Assembly (NCBI GenBank): GCA_002840975.1
Contig: PHDN01000031.1
Coordinates: forward strand, 1 to 36,869
DNA from: Bacteroidetes bacterium HGW-Bacteroidetes-16
GTDB lineage: Bacteria; Bacteroidota; Bacteroidia; Bacteroidales; F082
Length of the DNA stretch: 36,869 nt
Reading direction: 5' to 3'
In this document: piece after piece, positions 7,928-16,938 of the stretch
Layout: each line of letters begins with the position of its first letter
Position numbering within the stretch: the stretch's first letter is position 1
The notes under the pieces: model-generated
Databases searched by the model: none
The model's input: the letters and a program-made list of their open reading frames with translations, nothing else
Told to the model about the DNA's origin: nothing
Translations under genes and position numbers: made by a program

Positions 7928-9271
7928 TCAATCAAAAAAATCATTTATGGGTCCGTAGGCATGATAGAAACCTGTGAGCATCACCGTATTCACATCGTTA
8001 TAGGTGTGGGCCACCTCGTCTTTTACCAGTTTTAATCCGATTTCTTTTGAACGCAGGCCATAGTCGATGGCAATGGCGGCACCCAGGGCATCGAGGTTTT
8101 TCAAATCGTTGAAGAAAGCCGTCAGTTTAGCTTCCTTGTCTTGCGCGCGCATGATGTCTTTCCAGGCCACTTTGTTTTCGGGCAGTTCACCCAGCATCTC
8201 GTCACAATCTTCTTTAAATTCTTCCAGTCCAACATATTCCTGTTTGTGGATATCCCACACGGCAGTGATGAGACCGCTTTTGTACTTAAAAAACCCGTCT
8301 TTTTGAGCGCCGTTGGAGAGTTGGCCTCCCATTACGCCTTGCAGCATCAGTTTATCGAGTAAATCACTGTGCAGGTTTTCATCCCCTACAAACGGATTCA
8401 TCACGTTCAGGATAAACTTGACCACGTCGATTCCCACGTAATCGATAAGCTGAAAAATCCCCATGGGACGCACCAGGTAGTCTTGCGTTACCTTATTCAC
8501 CATGTAAATGGCTTTATACAGCGAAAATTCATTCTCGGCGGCCAGTTCTTCGGCTTCTTTGATGCCATGAAGCGCATCGCGCATGAAATGGCCATTTCCG
8601 ATAAATCCGGCAATGTCGTTGGAAAGCACCACCACTTTGCGCAAGTTTTTGGCATATTGATGGGCAAAATCAACCACTTCCTGGGTGGTATTGTTGGTCA
8701 GGATAAGCTCCACCAAACGTTGTATGGCCGGAGGATTGTAGAAGTGAAATCCCAGTATCCGGCCTTCTATTCCTGCTTCCTTTTCCACCAGGTTGATGGG
8801 CACCGACGAGGTATTGGTAAAGAACCAGGGTTTATTGGGGTTGTTTTTGTCGATGGCGGACAAGAGCTTTACCTTCAGGTCTTTGTTTTCGCTAACGGCT
8901 TCAAAAATGAGGTTCGACTGATAGGCGGCTTCGATGCCGGTAACGGGTCGCACAATGTTCAATACATCGAAGATATATTCATCGATGATATCATAATTTT
9001 CGATCAAATCGTCGCGGTCGGCATAAAGCTGACGGAGCAGAACGGTTTTCTTTTCGGCGGCTTTGCGCACCTGATCGCGTAAATATTTCATCAAGCCGGA
9101 CAAACCGGCTGGTGACACGTCGATTGCATTTAACACAAAGGATTTGTCTTTGTTTTCAGGTTTCAGGCTGAGGTCGGCCATTTCGAGGGCGGTCAGCAGC
9201 AGGATGCCACTTCCCATTTTGCCGGCGGCACCCAGCACCGAAACATGTTGTAGTCTTTCGTCGTAAGTCAT
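7928..9271 (-). CDS. 3-hydroxyacyl-CoA dehydrogenase
   Basis: The 447-residue protein has an N-terminal NAD-binding Rossmann fold (VLGAAGKMGSGI, residues 12-23), the core motif TNTSSVPI and the family signature GFHFYNPP. A C-terminal helical 3HCDH domain follows (NDIAGFIGNGHF and the PMGIFQLIDYVGID segment). It should oxidise 3-hydroxyacyl-CoA to 3-ketoacyl-CoA with NAD+. It is longer than typical single-domain bacterial enzymes of about 280-310 residues; the extra sequence lies mainly at the C-terminus, and no hydratase domain is fused. It lies between the crotonase and the thiolase, so the three genes could run the last three steps of a beta-oxidation-like spiral. Confidence 0.88.
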   Translation of the reverse strand: MTYDERLQHVSVLGAAGKMGSGILLLTALEMADLSLKPENKDKSFVLNAIDVSPAGLSGLMKYLRDQVRKAAEKKTVLLRQLYADRDDLIENYDIIDEYIFDVLNIVRPVTGIEAAYQSNLIFEAVSENKDLKVKLLSAIDKNNPNKPWFFTNTSSVPINLVEKEAGIEGRILGFHFYNPPAIQRLVELILTNNTTQEVVDFAHQYAKNLRKVVVLSNDIAGFIGNGHFMRDALHGIKEAEELAAENEFSLYKAIYMVNKVTQDYLVRPMGIFQLIDYVGIDVVKFILNVMNPFVGDENLHSDLLDKLMLQGVMGGQLSNGAQKDGFFKYKSGLITAVWDIHKQEYVGLEEFKEDCDEMLGELPENKVAWKDIMRAQDKEAKLTAFFNDLKNLDALGAAIAIDYGLRSKEIGLKLVKDEVAHTYNDVNTVMLTGFYHAYGPINDFFD

Positions 9272-9312
9272 GTTATCTTATATTATTATTCGGTGTTTAT
9301 TAAAATATTCAT

Positions 9313-10095
9313 TTATTCTCTGTTCCATTCGGGTTTTCTTTTTTCCAGAAAGGCTGTCATGCCTTCTTTTCCCTGGCGGCCTTCGCCGAAGAGGGTTCCG
9401 AATTCAACCGCTTCCATGTTTTCTCCTTCAGCAAAAGTAAGTTCCATGCCGTGCCTGACGACTTTTTTAACCTTTTTTACCGCTTCCGGACCTTTTGAAA
9501 CGATGTTGCGTACTATTTTCAGGACTTCTTCAAGAAAATTTTCTGGCTCCAATACCTTTTGTACCAATCCGATGCGAAGTGCTTCTGCGGCATCAATCAT
9601 CTCGGCTGACATCAGCAGATACAAGGCGTTGCCCATTCCCGTAAGGCGCGACAGCCGCTGTGTAGCTGCATAACCCGGAATAAGTCCCAGGTTGACTTCC
9701 GGCTGGCCGAATTTGGCTTTAGCGCTGGCGATGCGGAAATCGCATCCCATGGCCAATTCCAGACCTCCGCCCAGAGCGAATCCATTAATGGCCGCCACCA
9801 CAGGGATTTCCATTCGGCCAAAGCTGCTAAACGTGTTTTGACCCAACCGTGAAAAGGCTTCGCCTTCGTCCTGATTTTTATTCACCATTTCGGCAATGTC
9901 GGCTCCGGCTACAAAGGCTTTTCCCTCACCGGTAATGATCATGGCATGAACAGATTTATTAAGTCCGATTTCCTGAACCTGCATGTCCATTTCCTCGAAA
10001 AACCGGGTGTTGAGGGCATTCATGGCTTGTGGCCTGCTGATGGTGACGATGGCGATACCATCGATAATTTCAGTCTTAAGTATTTCGTACTGCAT
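9313..10095 (-). CDS. Enoyl-CoA hydratase (crotonase family)
   Basis: The 260-residue form starting at 10095 (MQYEILKTEIIDG) is preferred. An upstream in-frame start at 10137 would lie behind the predicted -7 box (10115-10122) and add a non-conserved 14-residue leader. The protein has the crotonase oxyanion-hole segment (GKAFVAGADIAEM), NGFALGGGLELAMGCDF with Glu113, and FGQPEVNLGLIPG with Glu133. Both glutamates match the two catalytic residues of true hydratases, so 2-enoyl-CoA hydration is likely. It is the first gene of the operon leading to the dehydrogenase 41 bp downstream and the SCP-x-type thiolase. Confidence 0.9.
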   Translation of the reverse strand: MQYEILKTEIIDGIAIVTISRPQAMNALNTRFFEEMDMQVQEIGLNKSVHAMIITGEGKAFVAGADIAEMVNKNQDEGEAFSRLGQNTFSSFGRMEIPVVAAINGFALGGGLELAMGCDFRIASAKAKFGQPEVNLGLIPGYAATQRLSRLTGMGNALYLLMSAEMIDAAEALRIGLVQKVLEPENFLEEVLKIVRNIVSKGPEAVKKVKKVVRHGMELTFAEGENMEAVEFGTLFGEGRQGKEGMTAFLEKRKPEWNRE

Positions 10096-10114
10096 GGAGG
10101 TAGTTTTAAAAATC

Positions 10115-10146
10115 CAAAAGTAGCAAAAATTGCTCATATTTTAAAA
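10115..10146 (-). promoter_or_regulatory. Promoter of the crotonase operon
   Basis: On the minus strand TACTTTTG (10115-10122) matches the TAnnTTTG -7 consensus, with a T-rich -33 (TTTT, 10143-10146) 20 bp upstream. The start codon at 10095 follows after about 19 bp, which supports that start over 10137. Confidence 0.6.
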
Positions 10147-10195
10147 TGTTCGGTCCCGTTGCAATCGATTTAGAATTCACTGTCGGGCCTGATTT

Positions 10196-10228
10196 GACCC
10201 GCCGGGTTTTTTCCAACCCGGCTGGTCG
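10196..10228. repeat. Palindromic repeat, copy 1 (GACCC-GCCGGGTT type)
   Basis: GCCGGGTT (10201-10208) pairs with AACCCGGC (10215-10222) around a TTTTCC loop, extended outwards by GACC/GGTC with one mismatch. A related copy lies at 12352-12384. This copy sits in the divergent region 10096-10328, upstream of genes on both sides, so it does not serve as a 3' terminator for either neighbour. Confidence 0.6.
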
Positions 10229-10258
10229 GCATGTATCAATGATCATCTAACCTTACAA

Positions 10259-10291
10259 TTTATTTAGCCGTTCTTTCTTTGTCTATATTTG
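10259..10291 (+). promoter_or_regulatory. Promoter of the DUF3667 gene
   Basis: TATATTTG (10284-10291) is a full match to the Bacteroidota -7 box. T-rich TTTA boxes stand 17 or 21 bp upstream. The ATG at 10329 follows after 37 bp. Confidence 0.55.
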
Positions 10292-10328
10292 TTTTATAAA
10301 AGGGCTTCATTATTTTTTTTTCAAGCTT

Positions 10329-11378
10329 ATGGGGTGGAAAATTTCATATGATAACAGCGCTTTATCTAAGTTATGGAAAAACAAGGATAAAGAGGAAAAA
10401 TCCATAGATCAGGTGATCACCTGCCAAAACTGTGAAACAGAGTTCAAAGGCCATTATTGTCCGCGTTGTGGCCAGTCCACTAAAGAATTCGACAGGCCTT
10501 TCAGCATCCTGATCTACGATTTCATGGGTACGATCTTTGCCTTCGATGCCCGTTTTTTCAGGACCTTTAAAACGGTGCTCTTTAATCCCGGCAGGTTTTC
10601 AACTGATTATATGAATGGAAAACGGGCCAGGTACATGAAACCTTTTCAGTTTTATGTTTTTGTGAGCTTTGTGTTTTTCCTGCTGCTCAGCATTCAGACC
10701 AATCGCTTGATTGAGAGAAATATAAAACTGTCGGAAGACCTTACTTCTGACAGTCTGACAATGGATAGTCTTGTGGATACGGGCGAACAATCCTTACTTC
10801 AGATGAATTGGAACAGTGACAGCCTTGCGCAGGATAGCCTGAAGGTACTGAGCAAGGGATCAAAAAGAGAAAGAACCATCATTACTTTATCGAAAGCCAA
10901 AACCTATCTTGAAAAAATACAAGCCAAAGGAGGACATACCGAAGGTGAGGAGCGAATATTACAAAACGCCTTAAAGATGCTAAATTACCCTGATGCCTTT
11001 ATCTCAAAGCTTTACAAGTACTTATCCTGGTCGTTCTTTTTGGTGATGCCCATTTTTGCCTTTTGGCTGTGGCTGTTTTTCAGGAAGAAAAGAAAATACT
11101 ATTCGGCACATTTTATCTATTCGCTGATACTGCATGCCACCATTTTTTTAGTCTTTACCCTGATCCTCGTCATTAAAATGACCTTCCCCGATAAATCCAT
11201 CTACTGGGAGAACTACCTGTTCTGGCTGATCCCCATTTATGTTTGGATTGGTATGAAACAATACTATGGCCGTTCTGTTCTCAGGACTACATTCAACTTT
11301 CTGTTTCTGGGAGGGGTTTATACCTTTTCGATGATTGTTACCGTCATCATGGTATTTTTGGTGTCTTTGTATTTTTAG
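10329..11378 (+). CDS. DUF3667 membrane protein with N-terminal zinc ribbon
   Basis: The 349-residue protein begins with a cytoplasmic four-Cys ribbon (Cys32, Cys35, Cys44 and Cys47 in CQNCETEFKGHYCPRCGQ). The DUF3667 core follows (DFMGTIFAFDARFFRTFKTVLFNPGRFSTDYMNGKRARYMKPFQFYVFVS), leading into the first membrane helix. A charged loop (about 125-225) and three or four further hydrophobic helices make up the rest (about 232-345). Its molecular function is unknown; the family is widespread in Bacteroidota. It has its own promoter, and the T9SS protein gene follows after 35 bp in the same direction, so the two may be cotranscribed. Confidence 0.85.
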   Translation: MGWKISYDNSALSKLWKNKDKEEKSIDQVITCQNCETEFKGHYCPRCGQSTKEFDRPFSILIYDFMGTIFAFDARFFRTFKTVLFNPGRFSTDYMNGKRARYMKPFQFYVFVSFVFFLLLSIQTNRLIERNIKLSEDLTSDSLTMDSLVDTGEQSLLQMNWNSDSLAQDSLKVLSKGSKRERTIITLSKAKTYLEKIQAKGGHTEGEERILQNALKMLNYPDAFISKLYKYLSWSFFLVMPIFAFWLWLFFRKKRKYYSAHFIYSLILHATIFLVFTLILVIKMTFPDKSIYWENYLFWLIPIYVWIGMKQYYGRSVLRTTFNFLFLGGVYTFSMIVTVIMVFLVSLYF

Positions 11379-11413
11379 TGGAATTTGTACTTTAGTTATT
11401 TTATTTATCAGAC

Positions 11414-12343
11414 ATGAAAAAAGCAATCCTACTCCCTCTGGCATTTCTGATCATTTTCTTGAATTCTTCAAAGGCTCAGCAGTATTATCCGTTTCAAACA
11501 GATACCGCCAAATGGAGCGTTACCAGTTGGGTAAATAACTATCCCAATGGCTTTTCATATGAAACCAATTTCTATTTTATCAATGGAGATACCCTGTTCA
11601 ACGACCTCACCTATTCAAAAATTTACCGAAACAATCCATTGTTTACAAACCTGATCGATACAGCCAACTCCACCTATATTGGAGCTTTACGCGAAGCCAA
11701 CTACAAACATATTTACTTTAAACCAGCGACTGTCAACCAGATATTCAGTATGCATTGTCAGATTAATAACAGCAATCTCGACGAATTTTTATTGTACCGG
11801 TTTGATGTGGTTTTAGGAGAAGAATTTGAATTGAATGAGTTTGTTGGGGGCACCCTTGAAGTGCTGAATGTGGATAGTGTTCTGGTGGACACTTATTATA
11901 GAAAATTGATACGCCTGGGCATAGGCGGGATTAATGTGGAATGGATTGAAGGAATTGGAGAAATGACCTCACTTTTTGGCACCTTTTGTCCCATGTTCGA
12001 AAGTGGGGATAATTTGCTTTGTTACGAAGATCCCGGCACGTTCTATTTCGGTCCTCTCAATTCGTATGGGCGATGCACGGATTTTGTAGTCGGGCAAGAC
12101 GAAATCAGTCGGGCTGACCTGGTCTTATACCCAAATCCAGCCGGAAAAACGGTTCACATTAATAACCTGGATGGGCGACCCATCAGTCAAATCCTTTTTT
12201 ACGATCAACTGGGGCATCTGGTATGGCAGCTCACAAATCCTTCGGAAAGTATTGATGTCTCCACGCTCAGAACAGGGATGTATATTGTTGAACTTGCATC
12301 CGGAAATTTCAGGTATAGAAAAAAGTTCATCATCGAACGATGA
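11414..12343 (+). CDS. Secreted protein with T9SS type A sorting domain
   Basis: The 309-residue protein has a signal peptide (MKKAILLPLAFLIIFLNSSKAQ), a middle part of about 200 residues that I do not recognise, and a C-terminal sorting domain of about 75 residues. That domain has its normal landmarks: LYPNPAGKTVHI, ILFYDQLGHLVWQ, IDVSTLRTGMYIVEL and a final KKFIIER. It should cross the outer membrane through the type IX system and be attached to the surface or released. The middle region mentions no catalytic triad or repeat. It lies 35 bp after the DUF3667 gene, and a hairpin with a T run follows its stop codon. Confidence 0.85.
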   Translation: MKKAILLPLAFLIIFLNSSKAQQYYPFQTDTAKWSVTSWVNNYPNGFSYETNFYFINGDTLFNDLTYSKIYRNNPLFTNLIDTANSTYIGALREANYKHIYFKPATVNQIFSMHCQINNSNLDEFLLYRFDVVLGEEFELNEFVGGTLEVLNVDSVLVDTYYRKLIRLGIGGINVEWIEGIGEMTSLFGTFCPMFESGDNLLCYEDPGTFYFGPLNSYGRCTDFVVGQDEISRADLVLYPNPAGKTVHINNLDGRPISQILFYDQLGHLVWQLTNPSESIDVSTLRTGMYIVELASGNFRYRKKFIIER

Positions 12344-12346
12344 GGT

Positions 12347-12368
12347 AACCCGACCCGCCGGGTTTTTT
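12347..12368 (+). terminator. Terminator of the T9SS protein gene
   Basis: AACCCG pairs with CGGGTT around a six-base loop and runs into T6, four bases after the stop codon. It overlaps the second copy of the palindromic repeat, so the repeat may supply the terminator. Confidence 0.65.
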
Positions 12369-12384
12369 CAATCCGGTGAGTCGG
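12352..12384. repeat. Palindromic repeat, copy 2 (GACCC-GCCGGGTT type)
   Basis: It shares GACCCGCCGGGTTTTTTC with the copy at 10196 and then diverges (AATCCGGTGAGTCGG against CAACCCGGCTGGTCGG). The two copies bracket the DUF3667/T9SS gene pair in the same orientation. Confidence 0.55.
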
Positions 12385-12390
12385 AGTATC

Positions 12391-14466
12391 CTAAGACAAT
12401 CCCAACCCCATGCTCACCAGTTCGGCAATGTCGTAGTTCTTCACCGTCTCTTCCTTGTTTTTGTATTTGATGCCATCGGTCATCATGGTCATGCAGAACG
12501 GACAGGCCGTAGCAATGATGTCGCAGCCGGTCTCCAGGGCTTCTTCGGTACGTTCGATAAAGACTTCTTTGGTGCCTTTTTCTGCTTCTTTAAACATCTG
12601 TCCGCCACCGGCACCGCAGCACAGGCCAAAACTTTTGTTCCGTTTCATTTCTGTTTTTGTGGATGGAATGGCATTGAGGACCGAACGGGGAGCCTCGTAC
12701 TCACCGTTGGCACGACCCAGATAACAAGGATCGTGGTAAGTAATTTTTTTATTGGCCAGATCACCCTGAATGGGATTGATTTTTCCGGAATCAATCATCT
12801 GCTGCAGGAACTGAGAGTGGTGTGTTACCTCATAATGTCCGCCCAGGTCGCCATATTCATTTTTCAGGGTGTTGAAATCGTGGGGATCGCAGGTGAGTAT
12901 TTTTTTCACTTCATAGCCATTCAGCACTTCGATGTTGGTGAGTGCCTGCATCTGGAACAGCATCTCGTTTCCGGTACGGCGGGCCACATCACCGCTGTCG
13001 GATTCTTCAACTCCCAGCACGGCATAATCCACCTTCAGGTGATTGAGGATGCCCACAAAAGCACGCATTACTTTCTTGTAGCGGTCGTCGAATGCTCCGG
13101 CTGAACTCACCCATAAAAGGAATTCAGGTTTTTCGGTTTTGTCGGCTATCAACGGGACTTCCAGGCCCTCGGCCCAGTTCATGCGGTCTTCCGGCGAAAA
13201 CTGCCAGGGAGCACCGTTGTTTTCGATGTTGGCAAACATGCTGTTCAACCCGGAGGGAGCTTTGGATTCTTCCATCACCAGATAGCGGCGCATATCAAGG
13301 ATGATGGCCGGCTGATTGATGTTCACCGGGCATTCCTGGGCACAGGCATTGCACATGGTACAAGCCCACAGTTCTTCTTCGGTAATAAAGTTGGTGAGGA
13401 GCGAACGTCCATCGTCGAAGCCAACACCTTCCCTGAGCATACCCGGACCTTTTTCTTTCATGCGGGCACGGGTATCCATCATGATTTTGCGGGGTGAAAG
13501 CAGTTTGCCGGTGATGTTGGCCGGACAGACCGAGGTACAACGTCCACACTCGGTACACGACAAAGAGTTGAGGTAGTTGATCCAGTTGAGGTCCTGCACA
13601 TCCTTAACGCCAAATCGTTCGGGTTCGCTTTCGTCTTCAGGTGTTTCCGCGAAAGCGGTATCCGGATTGAGCATCAGCTTCACTTCCCTGGTGATGTTGT
13701 CCATGTTGTCCACGGTACCCAGTGGTTTTATCTTGCTGACAAACACATTGGGAACAGACATAAACACATGGAAGTGTTTGGAATAAGGCAATATGTTGGC
13801 AAAAATGAAAATCAGGACAATGTGGGCCCACCAGTTTATTTGATACCACAATAAGGATTGTTCGGGTGGAACATTTTTAAGAAATCCGGCCAGCCATTGG
13901 CTTATGGGATAAGCACCCATGATTTCCCCACCAACACTTTTAGTCCAGTGATAATAAAAGGTGTTCATTCCAAGTAAGCTGACCATCAGCACCAGGATAA
14001 TGCCCAGGGCCAGGTTGGCATCCGCTTTTGAAACAGATTTCATCTCGGATCCATAAAACCGTTTGACGTGCATAAACAGCCTGCGGAACAGAAAAGCGAG
14101 GATGGCCACGGTGATGATCAATCCGAACAAATCGCCCGAAGCCATAAAAAACCTGTAAAAAGGTCCCAGGGAGAAAAAGATTTTTTCAGTGCCAAACAGA
14201 CCATCGATCACCATTTCGGCGCTGCCAAACAAAATCACGATAAAGCCCCACCAAACCAGGGCATGCATTAAACCAACTAATGGACGCCGCAAAATTTTCT
14301 CCTGAAAAAGAGCCACTTTAATGGTGATCCAGAGTCGTTGACCGATGTTTCCCAGTGGTTGTTTTTTGGTAAATTTAAAGTACCTGAAATACCGCCTCAT
14401 CGAGTAGGCAAACACGACCAGGGTAATCAGTAATACGATTAGAAAAATCAGTTGCCTTATCATCAT
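12391..14466 (-). CDS. Membrane FeS/heme oxidoreductase, EtfD/EMO type (ETF:menaquinone oxidoreductase candidate)
   Basis: The 691-residue protein has an N-terminal membrane part (about 1-255) resembling the NarI/cytochrome b subunit, with His-containing helices (GLMHALVWWGFIVILFG, INWWAHIVLIFIFANILPYSKHFHVF). Two 4Fe-4S motifs follow: CTECGRCTSVCP (Cys304, 307, 310, 314) and CTMCNACAQECP (Cys369, 372, 375, 379). The C-terminal part has CCG-type Cys-rich segments (YHDPCYLGR and FGLCCGAGGGQM). This architecture is that of the HdrD-like/DUF224 proteins, including mycobacterial EtfD and the EMO of syntrophic fatty-acid oxidisers. These carry electrons from ETF to (mena)quinone. Location behind an acyl-CoA synthetase and beside FadE supports that role. 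No ETF genes are in the window. Confidence 0.8.
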   Translation of the reverse strand: MMIRQLIFLIVLLITLVVFAYSMRRYFRYFKFTKKQPLGNIGQRLWITIKVALFQEKILRRPLVGLMHALVWWGFIVILFGSAEMVIDGLFGTEKIFFSLGPFYRFFMASGDLFGLIITVAILAFLFRRLFMHVKRFYGSEMKSVSKADANLALGIILVLMVSLLGMNTFYYHWTKSVGGEIMGAYPISQWLAGFLKNVPPEQSLLWYQINWWAHIVLIFIFANILPYSKHFHVFMSVPNVFVSKIKPLGTVDNMDNITREVKLMLNPDTAFAETPEDESEPERFGVKDVQDLNWINYLNSLSCTECGRCTSVCPANITGKLLSPRKIMMDTRARMKEKGPGMLREGVGFDDGRSLLTNFITEEELWACTMCNACAQECPVNINQPAIILDMRRYLVMEESKAPSGLNSMFANIENNGAPWQFSPEDRMNWAEGLEVPLIADKTEKPEFLLWVSSAGAFDDRYKKVMRAFVGILNHLKVDYAVLGVEESDSGDVARRTGNEMLFQMQALTNIEVLNGYEVKKILTCDPHDFNTLKNEYGDLGGHYEVTHHSQFLQQMIDSGKINPIQGDLANKKITYHDPCYLGRANGEYEAPRSVLNAIPSTKTEMKRNKSFGLCCGAGGGQMFKEAEKGTKEVFIERTEEALETGCDIIATACPFCMTMMTDGIKYKNKEETVKNYDIAELVSMGLGLS

Positions 14467-14552
14467 TATGTCAAGTTAGTTGATTAATTAAATGTGTTGT
14501 GCTACCCATTTAAGACACTTCCGGCGCGAATAACTCCTTCTCCCATTATCTG

Positions 14553-16382
14553 TTAATCTTTATCATCGCTTTCGGATTCCGGCTCACCGGGCAATCCCAC
14601 ATGTCCCGATTCATCGGTATAGCCATATAAACGGTCGAATTTGATTTTGTATTTTTCCTTTATAAAGTTACGTTTTACTTTGAGAGTAGGCGAGAGCTCA
14701 CCCGATTCAGGAGTCCAGTCGGAACAGGTAAGTTCAAACTTTTTTATCTGTTGGTGATTTCCCAGACTTTTATTGATCTTATCAACTTCTTGCTGATACC
14801 GGGCGATTACTTTAGGTTTCTGGATCAGGTCTTTGTTGTCGCGGAATTTGATGCCATATCTGTTGCACCAGGCATGTAGAAAATGAAATGTCGGACAAAT
14901 AATGGCTGCGGCGAATTTTTCGTTTTCACCCACCACCATAATCTGTTCGATAAAGGATGATTCTTTAAAGCGGTTTTCCACAATTTGGGGTGCCACATAT
15001 TTTCCGGTACTTAGTTTGAATATCTCTTTTTTCCGGTCGGTAATTTTCAGAATGTTGTGGTCGAGTAACACACCTATATCGCCCGTGTGGAACCATCCAT
15101 CCTGATCGATTACCTCATCCGTCATGGCTTTGTCTTTGTAATAACCCAGCATCAGGTTGGGACCTTTCATCAGGATTTCGCCATCTTCGGCAATTTTCAC
15201 CTGCACATTGTCAATCACCGGGCCCACCGTTCCGAATTGCATAAAAGGATATTTTTTTTGGTTGACTGAAATTACCGGAGATGTTTCGGTGAGGCCATAT
15301 CCTTCCATGATGGGTATGCCGGCGCAGTTAAATACCCGTGCCAGACGTTCCTGCAAAGCCGCACCTCCCGAAATAACAACCTGGAGGTTACCGCCCAGGG
15401 CCGCACGCCATTTGCTGTAAATGAGTTTGTCGGCTATAGCACGTTGAAGTTCGTATGCCCAACCATTTGCTTTGTTCAGTTCATATTTCAGACCCAGGTC
15501 TACCGCCCAAAAGAACAAGGCTCTTTTAACGCCAGTCAACTCTTTTCCTTTCAGGATCAGCTTGTCGTACAATTTTTCTATCACGCGGGGAACGGCGGTA
15601 AATCCTTGCGGGTTTATTTCACGCAGGTTGTCGCCTATGGTGTCGATGCTTTCGGCATAATAAACCGATGCTCCTTTGTTTTGTACCAGATAATTCACCA
15701 TCCGTTCGAGCACATGACAAAGAGGTAGAAAACTCAAAAACCGGGCAGAATCGTTTACGGGCAAAATGTCGGTGGTGCCAAGTACGTTGGTGATAAAGTT
15801 CCGGTGGCTCAACATCACGCCTTTGCTTCTTCCGGTGGTGCCGGAAGTATAAATAATCGACATCAGGTCGTCCTGATCGATGGATTTTTTAATCTCTTCC
15901 AGTTTGTCAGGAACCTGATTTCCTGCACCCAGCTTTAACAATTCCTCCCAGTTTGAAGCTCCGGCTACCTGATCGATGGTGTAAAAATGCTTAATGGCAG
16001 CCACCTTTTTTACCAACGGTTTGAGGTTTTCGTAAAACACTTTTGAGGAGACAATCACCATTTTTGCATCGGAATGGGTGAGAATATGCAGGTATTCTTC
16101 ATCTCCAATGTTGGGATAAACAGGCACATGCACTACGCCAATCTGGCTCATGCCCATGTCCAGAAAATTCCATTCGGGTCGGTTGTTGCTGATGGTGATG
16201 ATTTTATCACCTTTGGTAAAACCTGAAGCCATCAAACCAAAACTCACCTGGTCGGACAGGTTCTTGTATTCAACCGTTGAGAATTTTTCCCATTTTCCTT
16301 TTCTTTTGATGGCCAGCGCATCTTCTTTGGGGTATTTTTCAACCAGCTGTGCCAGGATGTCAAATGTTCTAAGTACATTCAT
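14553..16382 (-). CDS. Long-chain acyl-CoA synthetase (AMP-forming)
   Basis: The 609-residue protein belongs to the AMP-binding/ANL family and activates fatty acids to acyl-CoA with ATP and CoA. Motifs are the P-loop IYTSGTTGRSKGVMLSH (about 177-193), GYGLTETSPVIS, WFHTGDIG, and the long-chain-type hinge DRKKEIFKLSTGKYVAPQ. The length fits the bacterial FAA1-like long-chain group. There is no signal peptide; it is likely cytosolic or peripherally membrane bound. It follows the hotdog protein gene by 20 bp and precedes the FeS oxidoreductase by 86 bp, so it supplies substrate for the beta-oxidation genes next door. The C-terminus is acidic (ESESDDKD). Confidence 0.92.
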   Translation of the reverse strand: MNVLRTFDILAQLVEKYPKEDALAIKRKGKWEKFSTVEYKNLSDQVSFGLMASGFTKGDKIITISNNRPEWNFLDMGMSQIGVVHVPVYPNIGDEEYLHILTHSDAKMVIVSSKVFYENLKPLVKKVAAIKHFYTIDQVAGASNWEELLKLGAGNQVPDKLEEIKKSIDQDDLMSIIYTSGTTGRSKGVMLSHRNFITNVLGTTDILPVNDSARFLSFLPLCHVLERMVNYLVQNKGASVYYAESIDTIGDNLREINPQGFTAVPRVIEKLYDKLILKGKELTGVKRALFFWAVDLGLKYELNKANGWAYELQRAIADKLIYSKWRAALGGNLQVVISGGAALQERLARVFNCAGIPIMEGYGLTETSPVISVNQKKYPFMQFGTVGPVIDNVQVKIAEDGEILMKGPNLMLGYYKDKAMTDEVIDQDGWFHTGDIGVLLDHNILKITDRKKEIFKLSTGKYVAPQIVENRFKESSFIEQIMVVGENEKFAAAIICPTFHFLHAWCNRYGIKFRDNKDLIQKPKVIARYQQEVDKINKSLGNHQQIKKFELTCSDWTPESGELSPTLKVKRNFIKEKYKIKFDRLYGYTDESGHVGLPGEPESESDDKD

Positions 16383-16402
16383 GTGCGTAGGGATTTAGTT
16401 AA

Positions 16403-16891
16403 TTATTGTTGATTTTTTGGTTTAAATGTCCAGGTGAACCAAAACCGGGCTACCACCTCTCCGTTGGCATCCAATCCTTCTGTAAAAATTTCACATGTAC
16501 GACCTTCCTTTTCGGTAATGCTTTGCGCAATGGTTTTCTCCAGCAATTCACCCTGATTGCATGTAAAGATAATACGTGATTTGGCTTTTTTTACAAACTC
16601 GGCTTTTACACCCAGCACCAGCATCGAAACAGGAACGGGGGTTTTCTCCACGTGGGCCATGGCGAGAATCCCCGTCGACAGTTCGGCTGCCATGCTGAGT
16701 GCAGCAAAATAAATAGATCGAAAGGGGTTTTTGTTCAGGTAGTTGTAAGGCAACGAAACCGATGCCTTTTGCATGCTCATCTCATCCACCCTGAGCCTGG
16801 CGAAAAAAGCCAGTGGTAGTTTCCAAAGCATATACAGCCTCATCTTGCAATGACTGTTGGCTAAAGCTTCGGTTTTATTTCTTTGGTTCAT
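16403..16891 (-). CDS. DUF4442 hotdog-fold protein (thioesterase-like)
   Basis: The 162-residue protein has the DUF4442 pattern: an N-terminal helix, a strand with PYNYLNKNPFRSIYFAALSMAAELSTGILAM forming the long hotdog helix, then antiparallel strands (VLGVKAEFVKKAKSRIIFTCNQG, EVVARFWFTWTFKPK). The fold is related to acyl-CoA thioesterases of the PaaI/YiiD type, but substrate and activity are unproven. It is the first gene of the unit leading to acyl-CoA synthetase and the EMO-type oxidoreductase, which fits hydrolysis or binding of acyl-CoA. A TAGCTTTG promoter box lies about 50 bp upstream. Confidence 0.8.
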   Translation of the reverse strand: MNQRNKTEALANSHCKMRLYMLWKLPLAFFARLRVDEMSMQKASVSLPYNYLNKNPFRSIYFAALSMAAELSTGILAMAHVEKTPVPVSMLVLGVKAEFVKKAKSRIIFTCNQGELLEKTIAQSITEKEGRTCEIFTEGLDANGEVVARFWFTWTFKPKNQQ

Positions 16892-16938
16892 GGTGTGAGC
16901 CTATATATTTTCCGGGCACCCCCGGTTTTAGTAAAGAA

